This document shows positions 18,815 through 28,058 of a stretch of 42,059 nt of DNA, piece by piece. Origin of the DNA: Magnetococcales bacterium (GTDB lineage: Bacteria > Pseudomonadota > Magnetococcia > Magnetococcales > UBA8363); contig JACSDG010000014.1 of NCBI GenBank assembly GCA_015660855.1, positions 1 to 42,059 on the forward strand, in the 5' to 3' direction. Position 1 is the stretch's first letter. Every line of letters begins with the position of its first letter. The notes beneath the pieces were generated by a model. It was not told where the DNA came from. It saw only the letters and a program-made list of their open reading frames with translations, and did no database searches. The translations under genes and the position numbers were made by a program.

Positions 18815-20044
18815 ATGGATATCGGGGCGGTAGTGGAACGTTTGATTCAAGAACGGGGCCAACTGGATCCTCTGGTGTTTCTTCAGGAGATCGGAGTGGT
18901 TTCCCGGGCAGGGCTGACCTCCTGGCGTCTGGGCAAGGTTTCCTGTCTTCAGGAGGTGCTTGAGGGGGAACCCCATTGGATCGATGGTTGTTTGCGGCAG
19001 GCGGCAAGAATGGCGCGTACCATGGGGCTGGTCCCCAGAACCGTGGATGCCTGCCGCATGAACACCCACGGCCAACCCCATGCCTTGCAGATCGATGCGG
19101 CGGGAGACCCCGGTCGTGAAGCCTTGTTCACCACCCACTATCAGCGTCCCAAACCGGTCGAGGGTGGCGTACAGATGGATTTGTTTCTCGATACACCGGA
19201 AACCATGCTGATCAATGACCTCCTCCAGGCCATCGTCAAACACGATGTCCCGACTTCGACCGATCTTTTCAAACGCCTGGAAAAAGAGCATGCCAGAAAT
19301 GGCATGCTGGAAGAATTTCGCCCTTTGCTCGGAGCCATAACACGGGGAAAAACCTTGGTCGAGGATCCCATGGGGGGCCTTGAACTGTTGCAGGGAGAAA
19401 TCACTCCGTGTGCCCGCCAAAGTTTGGGCAGATTGGAAGATCTTTTTTTAAAACCATTCTATCGTATATTCGACCATGCCTTTGTGGGCAAGGCTTTCGA
19501 CCCCAAACATCCCGAGGCCCACCGTTCCTGGACTCTGGAACGGTTGGAAGACTGGAAATCCGTGGGAGAATGTGTGCTGCTGGAAGAAGACTGGATGCAA
19601 CAGCCGGTGCTGTTGTTCCGGCGGGCACACGCCTTGTTTCGCCTTCGCCGTCTGGATTCAAGCCGGCAGGTGTGGATCCTGTTCTTCTGGAAGTTTCCCC
19701 GACAGGCCGCCCAGGTTCTGGAGGCGGGAGGAGACAAGGATTTAATGCGTTGGTGGCATGGTTTTACCGATTGGACCGCCGACAAGGAGGTTGATTATGA
19801 CCTTTTTCCCGCATGGATGTTGTTGGATCAACCCAAACTGGCGGAAAACCGTGCAGAATGGTCGGAGGAGACGGACAAAACCATTCCCGGTCGCAAAGCT
19901 TTCTTTTTGCTGGCGGATTTGCTCGACGCCGAAAAGGAAACCCCGTTTTCTCCCGACTCCATGAAATTGCGCCGAAAACTCAAAAAAGCCTTTCCAGAAT
20001 TATTCACTCTGTTCATGCAAACCCGGCGTCAGGGACCGCCTTAG
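18815..20044 (+). CDS. Hypothetical protein, function unknown
   Basis: About 409 residues, soluble, with no signal peptide, membrane segment or enzyme motif that I recognise. The sequence is rich in W, F, L and acidic residues and looks all-helical (for example DLFKRLEKEHARNGMLEEF and PAWMLLDQPKLAEN). The N-terminus MDIGAVVERLIQERGQLDPLVFLQEIGVV...WRLGK suggests a small helical domain. ATG 18815 was chosen because AAGGAA lies 6 bases upstream and the sequence becomes protein-like from here; an upstream extension to 18659 runs through the repeat remnant. It stands alone, between the ABC-F gene (divergent) and the orphan response regulator (convergent, 11 bases from its stop), so context gives no role. 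Confidence 0.75.
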   Translation: MDIGAVVERLIQERGQLDPLVFLQEIGVVSRAGLTSWRLGKVSCLQEVLEGEPHWIDGCLRQAARMARTMGLVPRTVDACRMNTHGQPHALQIDAAGDPGREALFTTHYQRPKPVEGGVQMDLFLDTPETMLINDLLQAIVKHDVPTSTDLFKRLEKEHARNGMLEEFRPLLGAITRGKTLVEDPMGGLELLQGEITPCARQSLGRLEDLFLKPFYRIFDHAFVGKAFDPKHPEAHRSWTLERLEDWKSVGECVLLEEDWMQQPVLLFRRAHALFRLRRLDSSRQVWILFFWKFPRQAAQVLEAGGDKDLMRWWHGFTDWTADKEVDYDLFPAWMLLDQPKLAENRAEWSEETDKTIPGRKAFFLLADLLDAEKETPFSPDSMKLRRKLKKAFPELFTLFMQTRRQGPP

Positions 20045-20055
20045 AGCGATACGCT

Positions 20056-20757
20056 TTAAAAAACAAGCTGGAAACCGATACCACGAATGGTCTTCAGAAT
20101 GGGATGAGAAAAAGGTTTGTCCACGACCTCCCGCAAGGTGTGGATGTGGGTCCTCAAGGTATCGGACCCGCGCAGAAAATTTCCCCAGATGGCCGATTCC
20201 AAGTCTTTCCTTTGGACCATGGCCGGATAATGCCGCATGAGGATTTCCAAAATTTTCATTGGTATGGGCGATAAAGACAACGCCTTTCCCCCGCGAAACA
20301 AGGTGTGGGTGTCTGGATTGAAAATCAAATCCCCCACCCGAAGCGACTGGTTGACAGTTTTCCCATAGGCCCGCCGAACCAGGGCACGCAATCGTGTTTC
20401 CACCTCCACCAGGGCAAAAGGTTTGACCACATAATCATCCGCCCCCAAATCCAAACCGCGGATTTTGTCGTCCAGTGCCGCCAGGGCAGTCATCATCAAA
20501 ATCGGCGTGTCTTTGCCGCCCTCACCCCGCAACGCCTGGCACAGGCTGAAACCATCCATCCCAGGAAGAATCAGATCCAACAGGATGGCATCGTAGGTCT
20601 GGGTCATGGCCAGATGGAGTCCGCTGAAACCATCCCAGGCAACCTCTGCCGTGTGGCCCTTCGATTCCAAAAAATCGACCAGATTGGCAACCATGTCCTG
20701 ATTGTCATCAACAATCAGTATTCGCATGCCTGCATTGGTCGATAAAACAGCCTCCAT
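20056..20757 (-). CDS. OmpR/PhoB-family response regulator (orphan)
   Basis: Predicted 233-residue DNA-binding regulator. The receiver domain has the acidic pair D17/D18 (ILIVDDNQ), phospho-acceptor D61 (ILLDLILPGMDG), T90 and K112 (DYVVKPF). The winged-helix output domain (about 130-233) carries LSPIPMKILEILMRHYPAMV, the recognition region SDTLRTHIHTLREVV and the C-terminal hairpin ILKTIRGIGFQLVF. ATG 20757 has AGAGGGGTGG just upstream; an in-frame TTG at 20775 and ATG 20727 are less likely. No histidine kinase is adjacent, so the partner must be elsewhere; the kinase at 9.6-11.8 kb, which also lacks a partner, is a guess. Confidence 0.93.
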   Translation of the reverse strand: MEAVLSTNAGMRILIVDDNQDMVANLVDFLESKGHTAEVAWDGFSGLHLAMTQTYDAILLDLILPGMDGFSLCQALRGEGGKDTPILMMTALAALDDKIRGLDLGADDYVVKPFALVEVETRLRALVRRAYGKTVNQSLRVGDLIFNPDTHTLFRGGKALSLSPIPMKILEILMRHYPAMVQRKDLESAIWGNFLRGSDTLRTHIHTLREVVDKPFSHPILKTIRGIGFQLVF

Positions 20758-20974
20758 GAAATCCACCCCTCTCAAGACAAAAAAATATCCGCCAAGCGTT
20801 TTCTAACGAAAAACAAACATTCGGGCAACGTTAATTTAACAGACACGATTGTAAAATGCCGTGTCGGTGAAAAAAAAGTTCCCCTCCAGGAGAAAGAGAT
20901 ACCAACCTTCAAAGCCATGAACCATCCATGTTGCAACCATGGTTATAATTTTTATAAAAAAGGAGAAATGTCCA

Positions 20975-21241
20975 ATGAATATGATCAAAAGTGGCGTTGA
21001 TCGGAAAAAAAACGCGCTTGTCACCACCCTGTTGCTTGGCATGGCCAGTGCCACACTGTATCTGCTGCTTTTCCTATACTCTGAATCATTGACCCATGTG
21101 GCAACGCTGATCCGCCAGGGACATAAGATCTATGTTGTCATTCCCATCGGTGGGGCATTGATTTTTTCTTTCGTTCACGGGGCATTCACGGGTCGCTTCT
21201 GGGATCTTCTGGGTCTCAAAGCCAAAAAACAGGTGGGGTGA
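20975..21241 (+). CDS. Small two-helix membrane protein upstream of TauE-Usp gene
   Basis: Predicted 88-residue protein with two membrane segments, LVTTLLLGMASATLYLLLFL and IYVVIPIGGALIFSFVHGAF, and a basic C-terminus (LGLKAKKQ). ATG 20975 follows AAGGAG by 9 bases. Its stop overlaps the GTG that opens the long frame of the next gene, so the two are translationally coupled. It is likely a small accessory subunit or partner of the TauE/SafE transporter, judged only from that coupling. No named family recognised. Confidence 0.8.
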   Translation: MNMIKSGVDRKKNALVTTLLLGMASATLYLLLFLYSESLTHVATLIRQGHKIYVVIPIGGALIFSFVHGAFTGRFWDLLGLKAKKQVG

Positions 21242-21246
21242 TCGAT

Positions 21247-23160
21247 ATGGAAACCATTCAGTTTATCGATTTGACGGTATCATCCACCATCATCCTGTTT
21301 TTGGTGGGATTTGTCGGGGGAATGGTCAGCGGCTTCATCGGCTCGGGAGGGGCTTTTGTCCTGACGCCGGCCATGATGAGCATGGGAGTGCCAGCCATTG
21401 TGGCGGTGGCAAGCAACATGGCCCACAAATTTCCCAAAGCCCTGGTGGGTGCCTACAAACGTAACAAATATGGCCAGGTCGATATCAAACTTGGCGTGGT
21501 AATGGGCATTTTCGCCGAAATCGGTGTTCTCATCGGCAAAAATATCATGGTGGATATCCGCGCAGCCTTCGGACCGACAGGAACCAATCTGTACGTCTCG
21601 TTCGTGTTCGTCGTGGTGCTGGCCATTGTAGGTAGTATCGTCCTCAAGGATGGCCTTATGGAAAAACGTGGCTTGGGAAAATCCATGGACCCGTCACCAA
21701 AAAAACTTCCGGCATTGGCCCAATGGGTTCGCCGCTTCCAAATACCGGGAACCATGATTCATTTCAAATCCATCGATGCCAAAATTTCCTTTTTGATATT
21801 GGCACCTCTGGGAATAGCTACCGGCATGCTGGCCGCCACCATTGCGGTGGGGGGATTCATCGGCGTCCCAGCCATGATGTATTTCGTCGGCCTTCCGGCG
21901 TTGACAGCCAGTGCCACCGAATTGGTCATTGCCTTTGTCATGGGCATGGGCGGTTCGATCCTGTACGCCATGGAGGGGGCGGTAGACATTCGCCTCGCCA
22001 TGATCATCCTGGCCGGTTCCCTCTTTGGCATCCAGATCGGAGCCATAGGCACAACCTACGTCAAAGATTATGTGGTCAAGTTTGTCATGGCCGCCATCAT
22101 GCTTATGGTACTGGTTAGCCGTTTTTTCTACATCCCAGGATACCTGTCACAATTGGGCCGGATTGCCCCAATAAAAGAAAGTACCATCAACGTGTTGAAC
22201 GGCATCGGTGAGGGAACCTTGTTCTTTGCCCTGGTCTTCGGAGCGGTCATGATCCTGCGTGCCCTCTACACCGGCATACGCGAGCACCGGATCACAGAAG
22301 TCGATGCCACCCCCTTGCCGGCACTGGCGTCACGGGAAAATTTTTCCCGTTTCCTTGTGGCCAGCGACGGATCCGATTTCAGTGCTGCCGCAGTTCGTGA
22401 AGCTTTCGGATTGGCGCAAAAATGTGCCTCCAAGGTTTATGTCATGTCGCTGGTGGCTACCGGAACCGAGTATGGTGGACTGGGCCAATCGATCCTTAAA
22501 CAGGAAATAACCCAAGCTCAAACTCTCCTGGATGACATCCAAAAAGATGCGGTTTCACTTGGCCTTTCCTGCGAAACACTGGTAATCAACGGCCAAGTTG
22601 TGGATCATGAAATCATATCCCAGGCAGAACGATTGCACACCGACCTGATTGTGATGGGACGTCGTGGTCGCAGGGGGCTGGCCCGCATGATGCTCGGGCA
22701 CGCCACGGCCAACGTCATCGGAAAGTCGCATTACAACGTCCTGGTCGTTCCCCGGGCTGCCCATATCGATGGACGACACATGGTGTTGGCCACGGATGGC
22801 TCGCGACATGCCGACAGAGCGGCCATCACCGCTGGAGAGTTGGCCAAAAAATGCCGCATGCCCATCACGGTGGTCAGCGTTGTTGAAGCGGATGCCCAAG
22901 CCGATCTTCGGTCCAAAGCCGAACAAACCGTCCAACGGGTGGTGGACTATTTGAAACGAGAAAAAATCACCGTGGAAGGACACGTTATGCTCGGACGTCC
23001 GGATGCCAAAATCATTGAGGTTGCCCAGGAAAAAAATGCCGATCTGATCGTGGTGGGAAGTCACGGACTCACTGGGCTGGAACGAATCCTTGTCGGCAGC
23101 ACCACCGAACGTATTCTCAATGGCACATCCACGGCAGTTTTAGTCGTCAAGGAAGGATGA
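21247..23160 (+). CDS. TauE/SafE family transporter fused to two UspA domains
   Basis: Predicted 637-residue protein. The first 345 residues form 8 or so membrane helices, with the paired glycine-rich TauE/SafE repeats GGMVSGFIGSGGAFVLTPAM and LAATIAVGGFIGVPAMMYFV. These proteins export sulfite, sulfoacetate or related anions. Two universal-stress-protein domains follow in the cytoplasm: the first begins FLVASDGSDFSAAAV and ends with GRRGRRGLARMMLG; the second begins MVLATDGSRHADRAA and ends with GSHGLTGLERILVGS, both with the ATP-binding G-x2-G-x9-G pattern. This suggests nucleotide or stress control of export. ATG 21247 has AGGTGGGG about 8 bases upstream; GTG 21238 is the alternative. The substrate is not readable from sequence. 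Confidence 0.9.
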   Translation: METIQFIDLTVSSTIILFLVGFVGGMVSGFIGSGGAFVLTPAMMSMGVPAIVAVASNMAHKFPKALVGAYKRNKYGQVDIKLGVVMGIFAEIGVLIGKNIMVDIRAAFGPTGTNLYVSFVFVVVLAIVGSIVLKDGLMEKRGLGKSMDPSPKKLPALAQWVRRFQIPGTMIHFKSIDAKISFLILAPLGIATGMLAATIAVGGFIGVPAMMYFVGLPALTASATELVIAFVMGMGGSILYAMEGAVDIRLAMIILAGSLFGIQIGAIGTTYVKDYVVKFVMAAIMLMVLVSRFFYIPGYLSQLGRIAPIKESTINVLNGIGEGTLFFALVFGAVMILRALYTGIREHRITEVDATPLPALASRENFSRFLVASDGSDFSAAAVREAFGLAQKCASKVYVMSLVATGTEYGGLGQSILKQEITQAQTLLDDIQKDAVSLGLSCETLVINGQVVDHEIISQAERLHTDLIVMGRRGRRGLARMMLGHATANVIGKSHYNVLVVPRAAHIDGRHMVLATDGSRHADRAAITAGELAKKCRMPITVVSVVEADAQADLRSKAEQTVQRVVDYLKREKITVEGHVMLGRPDAKIIEVAQEKNADLIVVGSHGLTGLERILVGSTTERILNGTSTAVLVVKEG

Positions 23161-23319
23161 CTCCATCGTTTGCATGTACCAGGGAACCCGCCACCCGGAA
23201 TCTGGAAACCTGACAGAATCATTTTTAGTGGTTTCCTTGTCCGGGCGGCGACAATCCCTGGCCAGCGGACGGGGCATCCGTGAATAATGGACCCTGTTCA
23301 CAGTTGGGCTTGCCGACAG

Positions 23320-23443
23320 GTAACCGTTCAGTCCCCCCGCCTTTTTTTCTTTAAAAGTATTGCGGGGGTCCGGGGGGAGGTTCTCCCCCCGGACCCCCGC
23401 AATAGTTTCAACCTAAAAAAAAGGGGGGGGACTAAATGGTCAC
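23320..23443. repeat. MITE-like 124-bp near-palindrome, full-length inverted form of the G/C hairpin family
   Basis: The left end GGTAACCGTTCAGTCCCCC matches inversely the right end GGGGACTAAATGGTCAC. The centre is a perfect 22-bp inverted repeat (23358-23379 with 23383-23404, built on TATTGCGGGGGTCCGG) around the loop GTT. T-rich and A-rich arms also pair. Copies at 1-95 and 41850 onward keep only one of the two outer ends. The element lies in the 450-bp convergent gap between the TauE-Usp gene and topA; no transposase or coding capacity is seen. Confidence 0.85.
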
Positions 23444-23572
23444 ATTGCGGAGGTCTGGAGGGAGATTTTCCCCCCGTGCTGCGACGCATCGTGAATAAAA
23501 TTATTGAAAGAAAAAAGGGGTCTGGGGGATTGCCCCCAGGGTTTTGACTTTGTTTTTGAATTTGAACAAAAA
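23444..23572. repeat. Degenerate hairpin-repeat modules downstream of topA
   Basis: Next to the palindrome lies a second, decayed copy: ATTGCGGAGGTCTGGAGGG with CCCCCCGTG. A further module, GGGGTCTGGGGGATTGCCCC followed by AGGGTTTTGACTTTG (23519-23553), also occurs at 36.4 kb and 42.0 kb. The latter could serve as a terminator for topA read on the minus strand, but it lacks a clean T tract. Confidence 0.6.
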
Positions 23573-23610
23573 ACTTCCACACTTCGGTGTTGAAAAATCC
23601 AAAAAATTTC

Positions 23611-25977
23611 CTACTCACTTTCCTGTTCTGTAGTCGCAGACTCCTGCTTCTCTCGATAATCACAGCCTTCCTGAACACACAGATGCTCAACACCCCAACG
23701 CTTGGTAATTTTTTCAGTCACAAACACCGCCCCACATTTGGGACACGGTTGATGCAAAGGTTTATTCCACAGCGCGTTTTTGCAGGCAGGATAGGTGGAG
23801 CAAGAATAAAAAATTTTGCCATAACGAGATTTTTTTTCCAAAAAATGACCCTTGCCACAGACCAGACAAGTAACACCGGTGGATTTCGGTTTTTCCAAAG
23901 GCTGGTTGTTGCGACAGTCGGGATAGCCACTACAGGAAAGATATTTCCCATAACGTCCATCCTTGATCAACATGGGCTTGCCGCATTTTTCACATTTTTC
24001 CGTAGAAACCTCCGGCTCTGCCTTAACCTCATCCACCGTCCCATCTTTTTTGATATTGCGACTAAAGCGACACTCAGGATAATTGGAACAGGCCAGAAAT
24101 TTTCCAAACCGACCCAGTTTAATCAACAGTGGCTTGGAACATTCGGGACAGGTTTCACTGGTGGTTTCCGAGGTAAAATCGGAACGATTGGTGGTTTTTT
24201 CCTTGTCCTGAACCTGAATGATAAAAGGATTCCAAAAATTTTGCAGCAGCGGCACCCATTCCTTCTCGCCCCTGGAAACGGCATCCAGATCATCTTCCAA
24301 GTGTGCAGTAAAATGAAAATCTACATAACGATTAAAATGTTCCACCAGAAAACGATTGACCACCATCCCGACATCTTCCGGGAAAAACTTTTTGCTTTCC
24401 AGGCGTACATAGCCACGATCCTGGAGCGTAGACATGGTGGGTGCATAGGTGGAAGGACGACCGATGCCATAACTCTCAAGGGATTTGACCAGGGTAGCCT
24501 CGGTATAACGCGGTGGCGGCTCGGTAAAATGCTGCCGGGGTTCCAGCGTTTTCACCAACAAGGTCTCCCCCTTTTCCAAAGGTGGCAACATCCCTTTGTC
24601 TTCCTCCTCCTCAGTCCGATCCTGGACCGACACTTCATCGCGCCCTTCCAAATAAACTTTCATAAACCCGGCAAAGCGAACCGACGAACCGGTGGCACGA
24701 AAACGAAAAGGGGCGTCAGGAGAACCGGACCCCACCGAAAGAGTTGCAGCAACGTTGTCAATCTGGGCCTCGGCCATCTGACAGGCCATGGTCCGTTTCC
24801 AGATAAGTTCGTAGAGACGAAACATATCCTTTTCCAAAGTTTGACGCAGTTTTTCCGGAGTCAACGCCGCGTTGGTGGGCCGGATGGCTTCATGGGCTTC
24901 CTGGGCATTTTTGGTTGTGGATTTAAATTTTCGCTCCGCTTTCGGCAAATATTCGGGTCCAAAACGTTGTTTGACCACCTCACGAATAGCTTCGACGGCC
25001 TCTTGGGCCAGATTGACCGAATCGGTTCTCATGTAGGTGATCAAACCGTAGGTCTCGGAAACCCCGAGGATAGATTCGTCTTTTATTTCAACCCCTTCGT
25101 ATAATTTTTGGGCACAAACCATGGTCTTTTTCGCCGAAAATCCCAGTTTGCGTGAAGCCTCCTGTTGCAAGGTTGAGGTGATAAAAGGAGGTGAGGGTTT
25201 ACGTTTGGATTGTTTTTTTTCCAATTCAGAAACGATCAAATCCTGCCCTTGCAATTCCTTAAGAAGGTTTTCCGCCTGCTCCTGGTTGGCAATGTCAAAT
25301 TTATCGAGTTTATTGCCATGGGCCACCTGTAACCGGGTAATGAAAGGATGGGATTCATCCCCCTGCCCTTTGGCGACCAAAGCCTCGATGCTCCAATACT
25401 CCTGCGTTTGAAACGCCTGTATTTCGGCTTCGCGTTCGCAAACCAGGCGCAGAGCCACCGATTGCACCCGTCCCGCCGACAAACCACGCCGCACTTTTTT
25501 CCACAGCAACGGGCTTAAATTAAAACCAACCAAATAATCTAATGCCCGCCGCGCCTGTTGCGCATTAACAAGGTTCATGTTCACTTCGCGGGCGTTGGCG
25601 ATAGCCTCTTCGATGGCGCGTTTGGTGATCTCGTGAAAAACCACTCGCTTGATCGCTTTGTTTTTCAAAGAGATTTTCTTCTCCCTGAAAACTTCAAGGA
25701 CATGCCAGGAGATGGCTTCTCCTTCACGATCCGGGTCGGTAGCCAGCAAGATTTCATCGGCATCCTTGACCTCCTTAACCAAGGCTGTGACATGCTTACC
25801 CGATTGCTTGGCAACCTCATAATGCATGTAGAAATCTTTTTCGGGATCTACGGAACCATTTTTTTTTGGAAGATCACGGATATGGCCATAGGTTGCCACC
25901 ACAGCATAGTCCTGACCCAGGAACTTGTTGATGGTTTTGGCCTTGGCAGGTGATTCGACGATGACTACGGCACGCAT
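23611..25977 (-). CDS. topA: DNA topoisomerase I
   Basis: Type IA topoisomerase of 788 residues that relaxes negative supercoils. The Toprim domain has VIVESPAKAKTINKFLG (E8) and DPDREGEA (81-88). The catalytic tyrosine is Y315 in GLITYMRTDS. The QARRALDYLVGF and RRGLSAGRVQSVALRLV motifs are conserved. The C-terminal 190 residues carry four zinc-ribbon repeats, each C-x2-C ... C-x4-5-C, such as CPECSKPLL/CSNYPEC, CEKCGKPML/CSGYPDC and CLVCGKGHF/CSTYPAC. The last one (CPKCGAVF...CVQEGC) is more divergent. It starts 70 bases after the dprA stop as the last gene of a five-gene minus-strand operon; a dprA-topA order is common in proteobacteria. Confidence 0.97.
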   Translation of the reverse strand: MRAVVIVESPAKAKTINKFLGQDYAVVATYGHIRDLPKKNGSVDPEKDFYMHYEVAKQSGKHVTALVKEVKDADEILLATDPDREGEAISWHVLEVFREKKISLKNKAIKRVVFHEITKRAIEEAIANAREVNMNLVNAQQARRALDYLVGFNLSPLLWKKVRRGLSAGRVQSVALRLVCEREAEIQAFQTQEYWSIEALVAKGQGDESHPFITRLQVAHGNKLDKFDIANQEQAENLLKELQGQDLIVSELEKKQSKRKPSPPFITSTLQQEASRKLGFSAKKTMVCAQKLYEGVEIKDESILGVSETYGLITYMRTDSVNLAQEAVEAIREVVKQRFGPEYLPKAERKFKSTTKNAQEAHEAIRPTNAALTPEKLRQTLEKDMFRLYELIWKRTMACQMAEAQIDNVAATLSVGSGSPDAPFRFRATGSSVRFAGFMKVYLEGRDEVSVQDRTEEEEDKGMLPPLEKGETLLVKTLEPRQHFTEPPPRYTEATLVKSLESYGIGRPSTYAPTMSTLQDRGYVRLESKKFFPEDVGMVVNRFLVEHFNRYVDFHFTAHLEDDLDAVSRGEKEWVPLLQNFWNPFIIQVQDKEKTTNRSDFTSETTSETCPECSKPLLIKLGRFGKFLACSNYPECRFSRNIKKDGTVDEVKAEPEVSTEKCEKCGKPMLIKDGRYGKYLSCSGYPDCRNNQPLEKPKSTGVTCLVCGKGHFLEKKSRYGKIFYSCSTYPACKNALWNKPLHQPCPKCGAVFVTEKITKRWGVEHLCVQEGCDYREKQESATTEQESE

Positions 25978-26047
25978 GGTACGATTGATTTGAACCTATA
26001 GGTTATATGGTTTACAAGCCTTCGCCCAAGGGCAACGGAATTTTCGC

Positions 26048-27187
26048 TCATGACGTTGTGTCATGCGAAAGAGTTTTTTGCAAGGTGAACCAGTTTCCCG
26101 GTTGACGAATAACGATACCCGCCAATTCCAACTGTAACAAGATGCTGGATAGCGCAGCCACTGTCAAATGACTCTTTCGCGACAACTCATCCGCTTGCGC
26201 CGGGCCATTTTCCAGACATTGGATCAATCGTCCCATGGAGTTGGTTTGATTTACGGTGATGGATCCTTCCCGCCGGATTGACGTTTCGGCGTCAGGCTCC
26301 CACCAACGCATTTCCAACAGGACATCCTTGGCCTCTTCGACCAACCCCGCCCCTTCCCGCAACAGTCGGTTGCTCCCCTTGCAGTGCCAATCACCGGCGG
26401 CCCCTGGAACGACAAAAACATCTCTCCCCTGCTCCAGAGCCAAACGAGAGGTTATCAACGCCCCCGATTTTTCCCCCGCTTCCACCACAACCACGGCATG
26501 AGCGAGGCCGCTAATGATACGATTTCTGGCAGGAAAACGGAAAGCTTCCGGTCGGGTTCCCAATGGGGCTTCGGTTACCAAACAGCCCCTGGTCATTATT
26601 TTTTGTGCCAGATCATGGTTAGAAGCCGGATAACAGACATCCAGACCCACCGCCGCCACTGCCACCGTCAAACCGCCCCCATCCAACGCCCCCCGGTGGG
26701 CATAAGAATCGACTCCCAGGGCCAACCCGCTGACCACGGTCACATGATGTTGTGCCAAAGACATGGACAACTCTCGTGCCATCCCCAACGCCCTGGGGCT
26801 GGCGCGCCGGGATCCCACAAGAGCGACCATCCGCGACGATACCAGGGATGCCGCATCACCGCGAACGTACAAAACCGGCGGTGGATCGTGAATTTGAGCC
26901 AACATGGGCGGATAATGGGAATCTCCCAGCGTGATGACCACAGCCCCCATTCGACGCAGCTGTTCCAGGTGATCGACAATTGGTTCCGGGGGAATTTTTT
27001 TGCGAAAATCGAGCAGACGATCCACCATTCGTGGCCGTATTCCCGGAACGGCGCGAAATTCCGGCTCACTGGCCTGGATCACCGCCTGGGGGTGACCAAA
27101 ATGACCCAACAATCTTCTGATACCCACCGGTCCCAGACCGGGAATTTTCACCAACCGCAACCAGTCGATAAGATCAAGGGTTTTCAT
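26048..27187 (-). CDS. dprA: DNA processing protein DprA
   Basis: Predicted 379-residue protein that loads RecA on incoming single-stranded DNA during natural transformation. A helix-hairpin-helix/SAM-like N-terminus (IPGLGPVGIRRLLGHFG) is followed by the Rossmann core: VALVGSRRASPRALGMA, VVSGLALGVDSYAHRGAL, GLDVCYPASNHDLA, ARNRIISGLAHAVVVVEA and KSGALITSRLALEQGRDVF. A C-terminal winged-helix region (QADELSRKSHLTVAALSSIL) completes the family layout. ATG 27187 (MKTLDLIDWLRL) overlaps the end of the upstream gene by 14 bases, indicating translational coupling; a GTG at 27226 would add 13 unlikely residues. No other competence genes are in the window. Confidence 0.95.
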   Translation of the reverse strand: MKTLDLIDWLRLVKIPGLGPVGIRRLLGHFGHPQAVIQASEPEFRAVPGIRPRMVDRLLDFRKKIPPEPIVDHLEQLRRMGAVVITLGDSHYPPMLAQIHDPPPVLYVRGDAASLVSSRMVALVGSRRASPRALGMARELSMSLAQHHVTVVSGLALGVDSYAHRGALDGGGLTVAVAAVGLDVCYPASNHDLAQKIMTRGCLVTEAPLGTRPEAFRFPARNRIISGLAHAVVVVEAGEKSGALITSRLALEQGRDVFVVPGAAGDWHCKGSNRLLREGAGLVEEAKDVLLEMRWWEPDAETSIRREGSITVNQTNSMGRLIQCLENGPAQADELSRKSHLTVAALSSILLQLELAGIVIRQPGNWFTLQKTLSHDTTS

Positions 27188-28058
27188 GGGATTTCGGTGA
27201 CGAAACCGCGACACCAACCCGATCACCCAGTTCCAAAAAATCCTGGGACTGCGTCACCAACGCCAAAGAAGCCTTGTCAGCAATGCGAAAAAGGGCAACT
27301 TCTCCCACAGGCAGAGAGTCCAGACGGGGAGATCCCTTCGACTCATGCAGGGCCAAAGGGGGAGCCGTCCGATAGACTGGCAGGATCAACCCCGGATAAA
27401 CCCGATCCTGCATCCCCAGACCAACGACCACCACCTGACCCAACCCTGCCGTAATCAATCCATTTTCGATATAGACCACCGGAGCCGACAAGGAAAAACT
27501 GGGATCCTCTTTAAATTGAATCGATATTTTTTCATTCAGGAACGCATCGACCAGATCGCCAGCGACGATCTCCTTGTAAGTTTTAACGACAACAGCAGTC
27601 AACTCTTCCCCGTGAAATTCGACGATTTCAATGATACCCAGAGTCTCTGAAATTCGGCCCAGGATACGCTGGTCTTGCGGATGACGCAGGATCTCTCTTG
27701 GCCGATGGACCGTCAAGCGATCTCCCTTCTGAAATTTTTCCCCAGCCCGAATCATCACCCGTTGTCCAAGGTCGGCTGTTTCCCTTGCAAAAACTTGTGT
27801 AATCAAATTTTTTGCCGCGATCGGTTCATCCAAAATCCAGGAGGCACGGGAAAACAGGCCCTGGTACATTGAAACAATGGCCTCCTGTTTGGAATTTTTT
27901 CCGGTAACCGGTGGAAGGATTTGAATTTCAGGTTTCAGGACAATATTTTGCGATCTTTGTTTTCCACTCACCGACACACCCGTTTCACCCATGACGGTTC
28001 CAGACCACCCTACAACCATCAAGAAACAGAATATCAATGACCAAACCAAGTTATTCAT
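27174..28058 (-). CDS. Exported protein of unknown function upstream of dprA
   Basis: Predicted 294-residue protein with a signal peptide (LVWSLIFCFLMVVGWSGTVMG, cleaved around residue 25). The mature part looks all-beta, with SH3-like or outer-surface stretches (GEKFQKGDRLTVHRPREIL, LGIIEIVEFHGEELTAVVV, KEIVAGDLVDAF). In many proteobacteria the gene before dprA encodes a LysM cell-wall-binding protein whose C-terminal half has this kind of repeated beta pattern; no LysM domain is evident here, so this is a weak positional hint. ATG 28058 lies inside the end of plsY (8-base overlap), and its own stop overlaps dprA. Confidence 0.75.
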   Translation of the reverse strand: MNNLVWSLIFCFLMVVGWSGTVMGETGVSVSGKQRSQNIVLKPEIQILPPVTGKNSKQEAIVSMYQGLFSRASWILDEPIAAKNLITQVFARETADLGQRVMIRAGEKFQKGDRLTVHRPREILRHPQDQRILGRISETLGIIEIVEFHGEELTAVVVKTYKEIVAGDLVDAFLNEKISIQFKEDPSFSLSAPVVYIENGLITAGLGQVVVVGLGMQDRVYPGLILPVYRTAPPLALHESKGSPRLDSLPVGEVALFRIADKASLALVTQSQDFLELGDRVGVAVSSPKSHENP

